Source: Heterohyrax brucei (lineage: Eukaryota; Chordata; Mammalia; Hyracoidea; Procaviidae). Taken from it: a stretch of 64,000 nucleotides of DNA. Both the position numbers and the translations under genes were made by a program. Position 1 is the stretch's first letter. Every line of letters starts with the position of its first letter. Shown here piece after piece: positions 33,275-42,568 of this stretch. The notes under the pieces were generated by a model. That model did not search any database. It was not told the DNA's origin and worked only from the letters and a program-made list of their open reading frames with translations. Where the stretch lies: assembly GCA_028571685.1 (NCBI GenBank), contig CM053162.1:69924351-69988350 (forward strand), given 5' to 3'.

Positions 33275-33658
33275 ACTGGAGAAGAAATGATGCCCTTGAA
33301 TCAGAGCATTGGAAAAAAATATTGAATATACCATGGATTTCCAGAATAACAAACAAATCTGACTTGGTAAAAGAAGTACAGCCATAATACTCCTTAGACG
33401 TGAGGATGGTGAAACTTTGCCTCATTTACTTTGGACTGTTTTCAGGAAGGACCAGCTCCTGGAGAAGGACATCACACTTGGTAAACTACAGGGTCAGAAT
33501 AAAAGAAGAACCTCTCAATGAGATGAATTGACACAGTGGCTGGAACAATGACCAAAACATAGCAGCAATCATGAGGATGGCGCTGGACGGGGCATGGTTT
33601 CATTGTGTTATACATATGACGGCTATGAGTTAGAATTGACTTGACAGCATCTGAAACC
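33275..33658 (+). mobile_element. RTE 3' fragment (RTE-D)
   Basis: 'atattgaatataccatggat' corresponds to RTE-A near 11455-11475. It is followed by 'gaaggaccagctcctggaga', 'gatgaattgacacagtggct', 'gaggatggcgctggacgggg' and 'gaattgacttgacagcatct'. 5'-truncated. Confidence 0.88.
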
Positions 33659-33811
33659 ACAGACTGCTCAAGAAAGAAGAATAAGATATTTTTCACATTA
33701 CCTCTGAAAACACAATTCTGAAAAGCCTGTACTCTTTACCCATGGTATTACTAATCACATAACTCAAGAAGTTGAACCTATTTGACCTTTAAGGCTTTGC
33801 TTCCTACTAGA

Positions 33812-33846
33812 AGTATGAGTCAGAATTGACTCTACAGCAGTGGGTA
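33812..33846 (+). mobile_element. AfroSINE 3' tail
   Basis: 'agtatgagtcagaattgact' then ctacagcagtggg is just the SINE terminus, running straight into the GGCTGGTT repeat. Confidence 0.7.
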
Positions 33847-33930
33847 GGCTGGTTGGCTGGTTGGCTGGTTAGCTGGTTGGCTGGTTGGTGGGCAGGTGGG
33901 CGGGTAGGTCAGTGGGCTGGCTGACTGGCT
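33847..33930 (+). repeat. (GGCTGGTT)n minisatellite-like tract
   Basis: Units ggctggtt, agctggtt and ggtgggcagg repeat for about 85 bp, decaying toward 'gggctggctgactggc'. It directly follows a SINE tail. Confidence 0.9.
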
Positions 33931-34414
33931 TCAAAGTATTAAGAGAAGTTTTGGGTTATTTGTTGCTATTTTACATGCATCTGAAACACTTCCAGAGAAA
34001 ACACTTGGTTTAATCTTGTATCAGAATGCGACTCAGTAATGCTCTGATAACAAATAACTTCAGATCTCAGTGATTTAAAATAGACATCAGTAAACTTTTT
34101 CCATAGTTTTCAGACCCCTTGTTTAATGTGACTGAAGTTTATTTCTCTTTCATGATAAATGTTCATCACAGAGCAAAAGAGGGCTCACTTCATAGTAGTC
34201 ATCTGGCTACTGAGTTCTCACTCTTGAACATATGTCACAGCAATTACAAGGAAGTAGAAGGAAAATCTGCATAATGACTGAGAGCACATCTGGAGACACT
34301 GGTGCCCATGAATCCCTAAATCAATTGGACATTTCTAGTGTATAAATCAATGCTATTCCATTTTCCTTTAGGCCAAATTTGTTTTTCTTGTTTAGAACCC
34401 AAATTTTCTTATCC
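33931..34414. other. Unassigned DNA
   Basis: AT-rich. No gene or repeat recognised. Confidence 0.4.
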
Positions 34415-34575
34415 ATGGCACTGTCACAGTGATTAAGCACTACAGCAGCTAACCAAAAGGCTGGCAGTTTGAATCCACCAGGTGTTCCTTGGAAATTCTA
34501 TGGAGCAATTCTACTCTGTCCAATAGGGTTTCTGTGAGTTAGAATAGACTCAATCCCAGTGGATTTGTCTGGGTT
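34415..34575 (+). mobile_element. AfroSINE
   Basis: 'gctaaccaaaaggctggcag', 'aatccaccaggtgttccttg', 'ctactctgtccaatagggtt', 'agaatagactcaatcccagt'. Confidence 0.92.
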
Positions 34576-34597
34576 TATCACACAATACCAAATAATC

Positions 34598-34722
34598 TGC
34601 AGCTGTAGAGTTGATTCTGACTCATAGAGACCCTGTAGGACAGAGAACTGCCTTGTAGAGTTCCCAAGGAGTGCCCAGTGGATTTGAACTGTCTACCTTT
34701 TGGTTAGCAGCCACCAGGGTTT
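34598..34722 (-). mobile_element. AfroSINE, head truncated
   Basis: 'gagttgattctgactcatag', 'accctgtaggacagagaact', 'ttttggttagcagcc' joined directly to 'accagggtttcc': the 'acttaaccactg' part is deleted. Confidence 0.9.
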
Positions 34723-35220
34723 CCATCCCACAATAAGAAACAGCAAATAAGAAAAGCATGATCAAGTAGTCAAAGAAGATATACTAATGAACGTATGAAA
34801 TTTAGCTGAGAGCTTAGCTGGCCAAGAAAGAAAACAGGAAGTCTGGCACCAAGGAGACTTTGATTAGAGTCACAGAGCCTGGTGAGAGCTGAAACTCCTG
34901 GCATTCGTAAATTTAGTTTTATAGTCTTCAGCATTTTAATCTCTGAAGGAAAAAAATTGTATTTAATAATTTCTTAGGTCATGCATAGCTTCTAATTGTA
35001 TGTCTTTATTAGTAACATAAACAATCACAATAACTCAAAGGAGCCATTTGGGGTAAGAGCAGAATAGATCCTGAGGGTCTGACTGTTCACCTATCTGCCT
35101 GCAGTACAGAATCAATACCCATAATCATCATATCAGGTTATCAAATAAAGTTTAAATACCCAATATCTTCTGTTGACAATGATGCTGTATTTTAGGAAGT
35201 CTTGAAATTAAATTATTACA
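34723..35220. other. Unassigned DNA
   Basis: No gene or named repeat recognised. Confidence 0.4.
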
Positions 35221-35400
35221 GTAAAAATATCACCAGCAATTCCATTTCAGGAATCCCTCCTAAAGAAATACTCACACACGTACCCTATGAGATTTATGCA
35301 AGGCTATTGCAACACTATTTGTAATACCTGAAAAGGGGGAAGACATAAAATGCAAATGGAAGTTTTCAGATAAACTATATCATGTCCTAACTATGAAAGA
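35221..35400 (+). mobile_element. L1 ORF2-end/3' fragment
   Basis: 'agcaattccatttcaggaat', 'ctcctaaagaaatactcaca', 'tgcaacactatttgtaatac' and 'cagataaactatatcatgt' follow the end of older mammalian L1 ORF2. Confidence 0.65.
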
Positions 35401-35534
35401 AAACATAGCAAGGTGTAAGTGGGGGTGAGGTCCAGGAAAGACAGTGAAAAGGGAAAAGAGTTTTAACTACAGGGTCACCAGATGTCCTGGTTTGTCTTGA
35501 ATAATCTGAATTTATGAGAACCAAATTATTCATG

Positions 35535-35692
35535 GAAACTCTGGTCACCTGTGGTTAAGTGCTATGGTTGCTAACCAAAATATTGGTAGTTCATATCTAC
35601 CAGGTGCTCCTTGGAGATTCTTTGGGGCAGTTCTACCTGCCTTACAGAGTCACTGTGAGTTGTAATCAACTCAACAGCAATGAGTGGTTTTC
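35535..35692 (+). mobile_element. AfroSINE
   Basis: 'cacctgtggttaagtgctat', 'gctaaccaaaatattggtag', 'taccaggtgctccttggaga', 'cactgtgagttgtaatcaac' then caacagcaatg and a T-rich end. Confidence 0.92.
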
Positions 35693-35714
35693 TTTTTTCT
35701 TTTTTTAACTACTA

Positions 35715-35955
35715 ACAGCATTTGTGGAATACATGGGAGAATCATTTCATTTTAAAAGCCAAGGTCAAGTTAGGCATCACTAAGAAATGAGTATTTGAGC
35801 ATGGACTCAAAGAGGAGAGGAAGTGAGCCATTCAGATGTCCCAGTCTTAAAAATGGCCCAACAGTTACCAAGGCAGTAGATGGAAAGGTGTTGGATCATA
35901 TTCCGACTCTGAAAGCTTCCCCTTAGAAATAGTGCCCATCATGCCTGCTTTTCCT
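35715..35955 (+). repeat. Local duplicate, copy B
   Basis: Partner of 32010-32245 in direct orientation, 3.7 kb away, diverged by an estimated quarter of positions. A SINE lies on each side (35535 and 35956). Confidence 0.6.
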
Positions 35956-36165
35956 AGGAGCCCTGGACGTGCACTGGTTAAGTGCTTGGCTGCTGATCCA
36001 AAGGTCAGTGAACCCATGAGCTGCTCCTCAGGAGAAAGACGTGACCATCTGCTTCCATAAAGATGGAATTTGCAACCTTAAAATCCCATGGGGCAGTTGT
36101 ACTTGGTCCTACTGAGTGTGCGTGGGTCAGAAGCGACTCTATGGCACACAGCAACAACACATGTT
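35956..36165 (+). mobile_element. AfroSINE, long subfamily
   Basis: 'ggagccctggacgtgcactg', 'gctgctgatccaaaggtcag', 'gaaagacgtgaccatctgct', 'gtgggtcagaagcgactcta'. Confidence 0.92.
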
Positions 36166-36499
36166 TAGTTTTCACTCTCGAGGCATCCCAATTGGATGAG
36201 GCTTTGTGTTATCACCCTGAGAAAATAGGAGTTTTCTTGAATCCATTGCCTAAATATACTGCTTGAATTACTTTACAGCGAAAATATGTTCCTACATTAC
36301 TTTTTCAGCAAAAAAAGAAACTATGAAAATTCATGAGAAACATCTAGATCAGTGGTTTTCAAACATTTGCAGGATTATGGAACCTGTGATTCAAATAAGA
36401 GCTTACTGGAAAAGCTGTTATGTGACACTGTTTGGTCTAAAGTGGAGGGAATGGAAGGATTATACATGTGTATAAGTTGTGTGTGTGTAAAGAAAGAGA
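36166..36499. other. Unassigned DNA
   Basis: 'ctagatcagtggttttcaaa' (36343-36362) resembles a phrase common in old hAT-type transposons, but too little remains to name it. A short TG run lies at 36471-36489. Confidence 0.35.
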
Positions 36500-36660
36500 G
36501 TTCCTGGATGGTATGAGTGGTTACCATTGTTCTTGGGTGCTAACTGAAAGATTGGCGGTTCGAATCCACATGGAGGCACATTGGCAGAAAGGCTTACCAG
36601 GGTTCTTTGGAAAAATCAACTATTGAAACCCTACTGAGCACAGTTCTTTTCTGACACACT
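36500..36660 (+). mobile_element. AfroSINE, long subfamily
   Basis: 'ggatggtatgagtggttacc', 'gattggcggttcgaatccac', 'ggcagaaaggcttaccaggg', 'tactgagcacagttcttttc'. It merges directly into Tigger-like sequence, whose left terminus is missing. Confidence 0.88.
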
Positions 36661-36928
36661 TGAGGGTCTACATCTATGGATTCAGCCAACTGCAGATCGA
36701 AAATATGAATAAACAAAATAAAATTCCAGAAGGCAAAGTTCGAATGTGCCCCATGGCAAGCAGGAAGCCGAATGCTGGCTAAGGGAGTGATGCGGTGGTG
36801 TGCCGCACGGTAGCCTCCCGCAGTCTCACGGATCCTCAGTGTCTCCAGCACTCGGGATTGGAACCGTTCATCTCAAGTCTCGTTCATTCAAGGCTTGTGT
36901 TGTGTGCACCTTTTGTTTCTGCGAAGAA

Positions 36929-37069
36929 ATGGTGCCTACAAAGCAGTGAAGTGGTCAAAACAACCTCTCAGAGTCTAAGAGAAAGTGTGAAGTATTACCC
37001 ACCAACAAGAACATAGAAACCTTAGATACTTACAAAAGTGACATGTCACCTGTTGAAATATGCCACAAA
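36929..37069 (+). pseudogene. Tigger transposase N-terminal remnant
   Basis: An ATG at 36929 followed by 'gtgcctacaaagcagtgaag' and 'agtctaagagaaagtgtgaa' corresponds to the basic DNA-binding start of pogo/Tigger transposases. It is frameshifted and cut by the LTR. Only the beginning is recognisable. Confidence 0.5.
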
Positions 37070-37074
37070 GTCAG

Positions 37075-37472
37075 TGTCATGGATTGAATTGTGTCTCCCA
37101 AACATGTGTCAACTTGGATAGGTCACGATTCCTCGCTTTCTGATCTGATGGGATTATTCCATACACTGTGAATCCTAACATTTAAGATGTTCATGAGGCA
37201 AGATTAGAAGCTGTCATGCTGATAAAGCAGAACTGAATCTGTAGGGTAAGGTTGTATTTTGAGTATCTTTTCTAAAATACAAAAAGAGAGAAAAGAGCAG
37301 GGAGGAAAGAGGCTTCACCCCATTATGAAAGAAGTGGCAAACTTTCCCCCAGAACTAAGAAAGAAAGCCTTCCCTAGGCGGTACTGCCCTGAATTCAGAC
37401 TTCTTGTCTCCTGTCTGCTAAGGCCATCCACTTGTGGTAGTTCTGTAACAAGAGCACTAGATGACAAAGACA
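37075..37472 (+). mobile_element. Solo LTR, MaLR-like, inside Tigger
   Basis: Begins tgtcatggattgaattgtgt and ends 'gccatccacttgtggtagtt' then gcactagatgacaaagaca. Flanked by near-identical 5-bp repeats gtcag (37070-37074) and gtcat (37473-37477). Length 398 bp. Confidence 0.88.
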
Positions 37473-37553
37473 GTCATTAGAGAACAAATCAAGCCAAGAA
37501 TTAGCAAAATAAAGCATGAAAGAAGCTGAAATTTGTGGAAATGTTAGGGCTGC

Positions 37554-37650
37554 CCCTAAAATCTGACCCACTGCTGTTAAGTTAGCCAGTCCCACAGGAC
37601 AGAGAAGATGTGCCCCTGCCATGGCACAAATGGTCTTGCCGGTTAGCAAT
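37554..37650 (-). mobile_element. AfroSINE fragment
   Basis: 'cccactgctgttaagttagc', 'cccacaggacagagaagatg', 'cttgccggttagcaatgaag'. Diverged and internally shortened. Confidence 0.65.
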
Positions 37651-37905
37651 GAAGGCTTGCAAAGACTAAGAAGGCATTCAGTGGTAAGTGTAAGCATTAA
37701 CAACTATTCGAAAAATATTTGCATGGCATTAGGTGCTATAAGTAATCCAGAGATGATTTAAAGCATAGAGGAGGATGCACGGATGTTAAACGCAAATGCT
37801 CCCCCATTTTATATAAAGGATTTGAGCCTCCTCAGAGTTTGCTATCTACAGGGGTCCTGGAACGAGTCCCCCATGGACCCCAAGGGATGGCTGTAAATAT
37901 GTAGA

Positions 37906-38787
37906 CAGATATATGAAAAAGACAAACCGTAAAGCATCCTGCAAGTAAAAGAGAACGAGAGAGAACCATTAATTCAATGAAAACACCTCAGGAAAATCTC
38001 TGTCATCTTTCACTAACTTTCTACAGCCAGATATTCTTATTTAACTTGCACATACAACCAACAGCAGATACAGCATAGACCAAACAAAAGGATCTTTCCT
38101 GACAGCTTGCATCTCATGTACCTGGAATGCTGATTACAAGTACAGCGTGCTGGTCACCCTCCAGGGGTGGTGAAACCAGAGCTTTGGGAAAGGTCCCCTA
38201 GAATCCATGTCGTTAACAAGTCCCCTGGGTGAACTGCATGCGCGGTCAGCTGGAATCTGCCGGTGACGTGGCATCTGCTAACAGTCCTTCCTCTCCAGGC
38301 ATGGGCACTCTAGCAGCAACGGGGGCTGTCATGGAAGGAATCACCTCCTTAGATCTGCAACCCACGTGGCGCGAACGGAACACCACAGAGGAGTGCCTCG
38401 CTACCTACCAGCAACACTACTAGGGTTTTAAAGATGAGTTTGTTTCCCCAGAGAAACAACTCGTTGTAGCACAGCTTAGAAATACTACCAAAGTAGGCTT
38501 CCTGACACGTAAAATCCTGTTGTGATGCTTGGAGCCTAATGCAAATGAATAAATACCAGACATGACTGCTGCGAATGACTTAGACCCTATTTAACAGACA
38601 AGCCAGGCCATTTGTCAGTTTTTCAAAGGTGTGACATCAATCTGATGCTATTCCTAAAAGACAGACCTTTTCTGCTACAACAAATATTTATTGACTGTGT
38701 TTTGCGTGCTAGGTATTCTGCCATGAGATGTAGAAGTGAGGGTGGCTGGGACTCACACCTACCAGGATCTGCTCTGCATTTATGGTA
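37906..38787. other. Unassigned DNA
   Basis: 38150-38420 has several CpGs and a 64-residue open frame (38229-38423) with no motif. No repeat recognised. Confidence 0.35.
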
Positions 38788-39066
38788 GCAGTCGTGGTCT
38801 AGTGGTAGAAATCTCACCTTACATGCAGGAGACCTGAGTTTGATTCCCAGCCAGTGCACCTCCTGGGCAGCCCTCACCCACCTGTCAGGAGAGGCCTGTG
38901 TGTCGCCTTGATGCTCAGCAGAGTCCAGACTAAACAGATGAGGATCAAAAGCCTGGCAATCAACTTCTGAAAACCAGCCAATGAAAAGCCTGTGAATCAC
39001 AAAGGTCATAGTTGTAGGCCAACTGGGATTTGGTTCTATTGTACGTAGGATCACCACTAGTCGGAG
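38788..39066 (+). mobile_element. SINE with a tRNA-Gly-like head and RTE-like tail
   Basis: The first 71 bp match the layout of tRNA-Gly: A-box region gtggtctagtggtagaa, arm 'ggagacctgagtttgattcc' with the B box, and the 3' end cagccagtgca. An unrelated body follows ('ctcacccacctgtcaggaga', 'gccttgatgctcagcagagt'), then 'aaaccagccaatgaaaagcc' and a tail like the SINE/RTE 3' end ('taggatcaccactagtcgga', 'ggccagctcaatact'). The head differs from the standard AfroSINE head. Confidence 0.75.
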
Positions 39067-39084
39067 GCCAGCTCAATACTAAAA

Positions 39085-39222
39085 AAAAGCAGCACTTTGC
39101 TTTGTGTGGTGCAAGTGATCAAGGACTGGGTTACAAGCCAGAAATACCAGTGGTTAGAACTCACCCAGAGGCCCCTTGGAAGACAGGCCTGGTGGTATGC
39201 TTCACACAGGTCACAGCCATTT
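39085..39222 (+). mobile_element. AfroSINE, long subfamily, 3'-incomplete
   Basis: 'accagtggttagaactcacc', 'cagaggccccttggaagaca', 'ggcctggtggtatgcttcac'. It stops before the 3' third. Confidence 0.6.
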
Positions 39223-39232
39223 ATTCTGCATA

Positions 39233-40057
39233 CAAGTTCTGCCAATTCAGTTCTCTAAGTCATTCTAGAAAATGTGCTACATACTCTTTGCTGAATATCA
39301 CTATGGTCACCTTTGAAGTATTCCCCTTGGACAGCTATATACTGACACCAGTGCCTTGTCCACATTTCAAAGCACTTTTGGAACTCTTTGTCTGGAATGG
39401 CCATCAGAGCTGTCATCGTATTACCTTTAATGCCCTAAATGTTATCAAAATGCCTTCCTTTCGATAATTCTTTTATCTTTGGGTAAAGAAAAAAGTCACT
39501 GGGGGCCTGATAGATCAGGTGAGTAGGATGGGTATTCCAATACAGCTATTTGTTCACTAGCTAAAAAACTCCCTCATAGACAGCACTGTGTGGGCTAGTG
39601 AATTGTCATGATGCAAGAGCCGTGAGTTGCTCACAAAAAGTTCTCATTATTTCCGTCTAACTTTTTCATGCAGCCTTTTCAGTACTTTCAGACAGTAAGC
39701 GGGGTTAACTATTTGTCCAGTTGGTACAAATTCATAATGAACATTCCTTCTGATATAAACAAAGATTAGCAACATGGTTTTGACTCTTGATTTGGCCTGA
39801 TGAAATTTTTTTGCTGTGGAGAACTGGCTGACTTCCATTGTGCACTTTGACACTTTGTCAAACTTTTCTCCACGTTTCATCACCCGTGACAGCATAAGCA
39901 TGGCCCAAAACACTGTCTTGCCTCTCCAAAAGGTCTTGGTAAACTTTGATCCTCTCTTGCTTTCATTCATCAGCCAGCTTCTTCAGGACCCTTTCTGCAC
40001 ACGCCTTTCTCACACCAAGATTTTCACCATGTGTCAAAATCAACTTGACGGTACCTA
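39233..40057 (-). mobile_element. Mariner transposon, transposase-bearing, truncated
   Basis: The outer end at 39233 (caagttctgccaattcagtt) and the first 350 bp match the long arm of the foldback elements. Past 'aaactccctcatagacag' it carries on into unrearranged transposase sequence to about 40043, where similarity to mariner stops near 'tcaacttgacggtacctaac', an RTE/SINE-like tail. The 5' part of the gene and the other terminus are absent. Confidence 0.82.
39250..40040 (-). pseudogene. Mariner transposase remnant
   Basis: A DD34D-type cut-and-paste transposase, read right to left. VTGDETW around 39879 gives the first catalytic Asp. NVHYEFVPTGQIVNPAYCLK lies in the 39647-39970 frame. A HHDN-type motif at about 39605 gives the second Asp, and SDFFLYPKIKE near 39495 gives the third. 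The spacing of the last two (about 110 bp) fits 34 intervening residues. The motifs are in different frames, so it is inactive. Confidence 0.8.
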
Positions 40058-40147
40058 ACAAGTGGCTCCGTACTCTAAACCAGGTCCTGAGGCTTTTGGA
40101 GCACACTTTATTTGCGTAAAAGACCCCATGTTAATGCTGTTTGGGTG

Positions 40148-40295
40148 GTTGTTAGGTGCTATAGGACTTATAATGACCCTGCGGCGTAGAGTAGAACATC
40201 CCCACAGGGTTTACAAGCAACACCTGGTGGATTTGCAATGCTGACCCTTTGGTTAGCAGCCTTAGCTCTTAATCACGGGGCCACCGGGTCTCCAT
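40148..40295 (-). mobile_element. AfroSINE with RTE-like edge
   Basis: 'gttgttaggtgctataggac' at the left resembles the reversed RTE/SINE tail. It continues 'ccctgcggcgtagagtagaa', 'aacacctggtggatttgcaa', 'ccctttggttagcagcctta'. Confidence 0.9.
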
Positions 40296-40319
40296 GTTAA
40301 TATCAACCACCACCGCCAA

Positions 40320-40432
40320 AAGAACATTATCATTGAGTTGATTCCAACTCCCGACAATCCTACAGGAAAGAGTAGAACTGCCCCATGAGTTTCCAAGGAA
40401 CGTCTGGTGGATTTGAACTGCCAACCAAAATG
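40320..40432 (-). mobile_element. AfroSINE, head truncated
   Basis: 'cattgagttgattccaactc', 'cctacaggaaagagtagaac', 'gtctggtggatttgaactgc', ending in caaccaaaatg. Confidence 0.9.
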
Positions 40433-40487
40433 ATGCTTACAAAGAGTTTATAATAACAAAGTACAGTGCTCATGCTATACAGATTTT

Positions 40488-40642
40488 AGAGCACTAGTGG
40501 CGAAGTGGTTAAGAGCTAAAGTTGTTATCCAAAAGGTCAACAGTTCAAACCTTCGGAAACCCTACGAGTTCTACTCTGTCCCGCAGAGTCACTATGGGCT
40601 GAAACTGACTCAGTAGTAACAGGTTTATGTGTTTGGTTTTCT
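40488..40642 (+). mobile_element. AfroSINE
   Basis: 'tagtggcgaagtggttaaga', 'atccaaaaggtcaacagttc', a small deletion at the 'ccaccagg' step, then 'ctactctgtcccgcagagtc' and 'gggctgaaactgactcagta'. Confidence 0.92.
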
Positions 40643-41372
40643 CCCATTTCATGGGACAGAAAAAAATTATCTGAATTTAAAATTATATATGTTTCCATAA
40701 AAAAATTATATTGGAAGAAAATACATCAAATATTAACTGCAATTGCCTCTTGCTTGGAAAATTATGAGTGCAGTTAATCTTTTACTTTTTTTGTAGTATC
40801 AAAATTTGGAACAATAATTTTAAAAATTTAAATAAAAAGCATACCATGTAAAATATTAATCTGAAGCACTGTTAACTTTAGACAATCCACTGGTAATGAA
40901 ACGTTATCTCCAACTTTCTTTTGTCCAAAATTTTGGTCTCTGGATTCTGTGTCACATTTTTCCTTTTACAATACCTTTCATTCATCTTTTTTATAGTGAC
41001 TTTTTTTTATTTTGTTACTTCATGTGACCTGTGAAAATTAGATCAATAGAGTTCAAAGTGTTTATTTTTCTCAGCATCTTTTTCCCTGTTCTTTCCTTCT
41101 AAATATGGTCATTTAGGCTCTCAGGACAATAAACAAAAATTAGAAGCTTATCTAGTTTAGAGACTGTAGATTTTACTAATCTTTTACTATATCCTAGTAT
41201 TATAGGAGCAAAATATTGTTTTCCTCAAGTCCTCAGTCAAAAAAAAAAGCCAGTTTTCACGTGGAATTTCCACATGACATCTGTTTGATGGAATCTTCAT
41301 GAAAATTCTCCCTAAAGGCATGATTTTTTATTTGGTCCCAGTCATGTTGTCTTTCTCTCTCTATGCATAATC
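40643..41372. other. Unassigned AT-rich DNA
   Basis: No gene or repeat recognised. Confidence 0.4.
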
Positions 41373-41545
41373 AAGAGCCCTAGCAACACAGTGATTAAGA
41401 GCTTGACTTCTGAACCAGAAGGTCAGCAATTCAAATCCACCAGCCTCTCCTTGGAGACCCTATGGAGTAGTTCTACTCTGTCTAGTAGGGTTGTTAAGAG
41501 TTAGAAACAACTGGTTTGGTTTGTTTTCATTTGGTTTTTGGCTTT
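41373..41545 (+). mobile_element. AfroSINE
   Basis: 'agccctagcaacacagtgat', 'gaaccagaaggtcagcaatt', 'ctccttggagaccctatgga', then 'gttagaaacaactgg' and a TTTG-rich end. Confidence 0.92.
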
Positions 41546-41559
41546 ATCACCACAACTTC

Positions 41560-41790
41560 AATTCACTTACTTTGGACACATCACCTCCAAAGACTAAGCG
41601 CTAGAAAAAGACGTTACGATTGACAGAGTAGAGGGTCTGTGAAAATTAGAAAACTCGCGATAAGATGACTTGATCCAGTGGCCCCAAAATAAGCACCCCG
41701 ACAATCGTGAAGAGAGTGCAGGGCAGCATGTGATTTCTCCAGGTCTAAGGTTCCCGTGACCTAAAAGTGACCTCGTGGCAACTAACAACA
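41560..41790 (+). mobile_element. RTE 3' fragment (RTE-F)
   Basis: 'attcacttactttggacaca', 'tgacttgatccagtggcccc', 'gtgacctcgtggcaactaac' and aacaag follow the RTE 3' order. Lies directly after a SINE. Confidence 0.8.
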
Positions 41791-42512
41791 AGAGTAATTA
41801 CAGCTGTGATCAGTGTTTCTGAGTATGGTAGGCCTGAGGTAGCTGTACCGTTTCCCACAAAGATATCTACTTATTTGTGCCAGAAGAAAAAATAGCACAT
41901 GGGATTCCATACTCTGAGTTAGGGATCCTGCTCTGTTTCTGTGAAAGGCGCATCTACCCGACGTGGGAAGAAGAAACCTGCTGCTTTGTTTAAGACTCAC
42001 AGAGGATGCGAGGCAAGGACATTACAACCCGCGCCAGGCCCACCAAGCACTACTCCCGGTGGACAATGAGATGAGCCTTGAAAAACAAATGGCAGTACAT
42101 TGAGTTTTTCACCACTCTGCTGTCTCTGTCCTCTCTACTTTCTAGAGCCTGCTGAGCATGGCACCTATATCTCTCTTAGCCCCCAGTTACCCAGGGAGAG
42201 ATACCACTTAGAACACAGGACCATTTAACAGAGTGAAGCTGGGCCTAAAAAGTAGGTCAAGAAGGCAGACCTCCAGGTCTGAAAGCAGTGTCAGTCATAA
42301 TCACATCATTAGAGAATCACAATGGCAGTCACAGTCACACTAATTAGGGAATCCAAAGGATGGGTAAGAACCTCTGACCACCCCCACTTCTCTTGAGGTC
42401 CTAAAATGCATATCTAGAGTTAATTAAATAATAAAAATATAGCCTCATCTAGACAGAGTACTCATCCTTGATTTTAGGCATCACTGAAACAAATTCTACA
42501 TAATGCTTCAAT
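41791..42512. other. Unassigned DNA
   Basis: No gene or repeat recognised. Confidence 0.4.
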
Positions 42513-42568
42513 ATATTCGCCCATGAGTGGGATCCGACTCGACGGCACTTGGCTGGCATATTCGCCCA
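42513..42568 (+). mobile_element. 34-bp SINE-tail insertion with perfect 11-bp duplication
   Basis: The insert (42524-42557) is the last 34 bp of the young AfroSINE type, including 'gatccgactcgacggcactt' and ending ggctggc. The repeat atattcgccca stands at 42513-42523 and 42558-42568. CpGs in the insert are intact, which suggests recent origin. Confidence 0.9.

Larger units (their letters stand above)
36661..37905 (+). mobile_element. Tigger/MER2-like DNA transposon, split
   Basis: Left part: 'atctatggattcagccaact', 'gcagatcgaaaatatgaat' and the start of a pogo-type transposase gene near 36929 ('gcgaagaaatggtgcctac'). Right part (37706-37905): 'gtgctataagtaatccagag', 'gatgatttaaagcatagagg', 'ccattttatataaaggattt', 'caggggtcctggaacgagtc' and 'ccccaagggatggctgta', the MER2-type terminus. 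An LTR (37075) and a SINE scrap (37554) lie inside. Confidence 0.82.

Noticed and set aside
38788..38858. A functional tRNA-Gly gene
   Set aside because: The expected anticodon position reads TAC instead of a glycine anticodon, the acceptor stem has mismatches, no terminating T run follows, and the sequence continues into a SINE body.
38623..39057. A 144-residue minus-strand frame
   Set aside because: It runs antisense through the tRNA-Gly-headed SINE and has no recognisable domain.
39647..39970. A 107-residue minus frame as an intact mariner protein
   Set aside because: Only its last third is in the transposase frame; the first part is the transposase read out of frame, and the catalytic residues fall in different frames.
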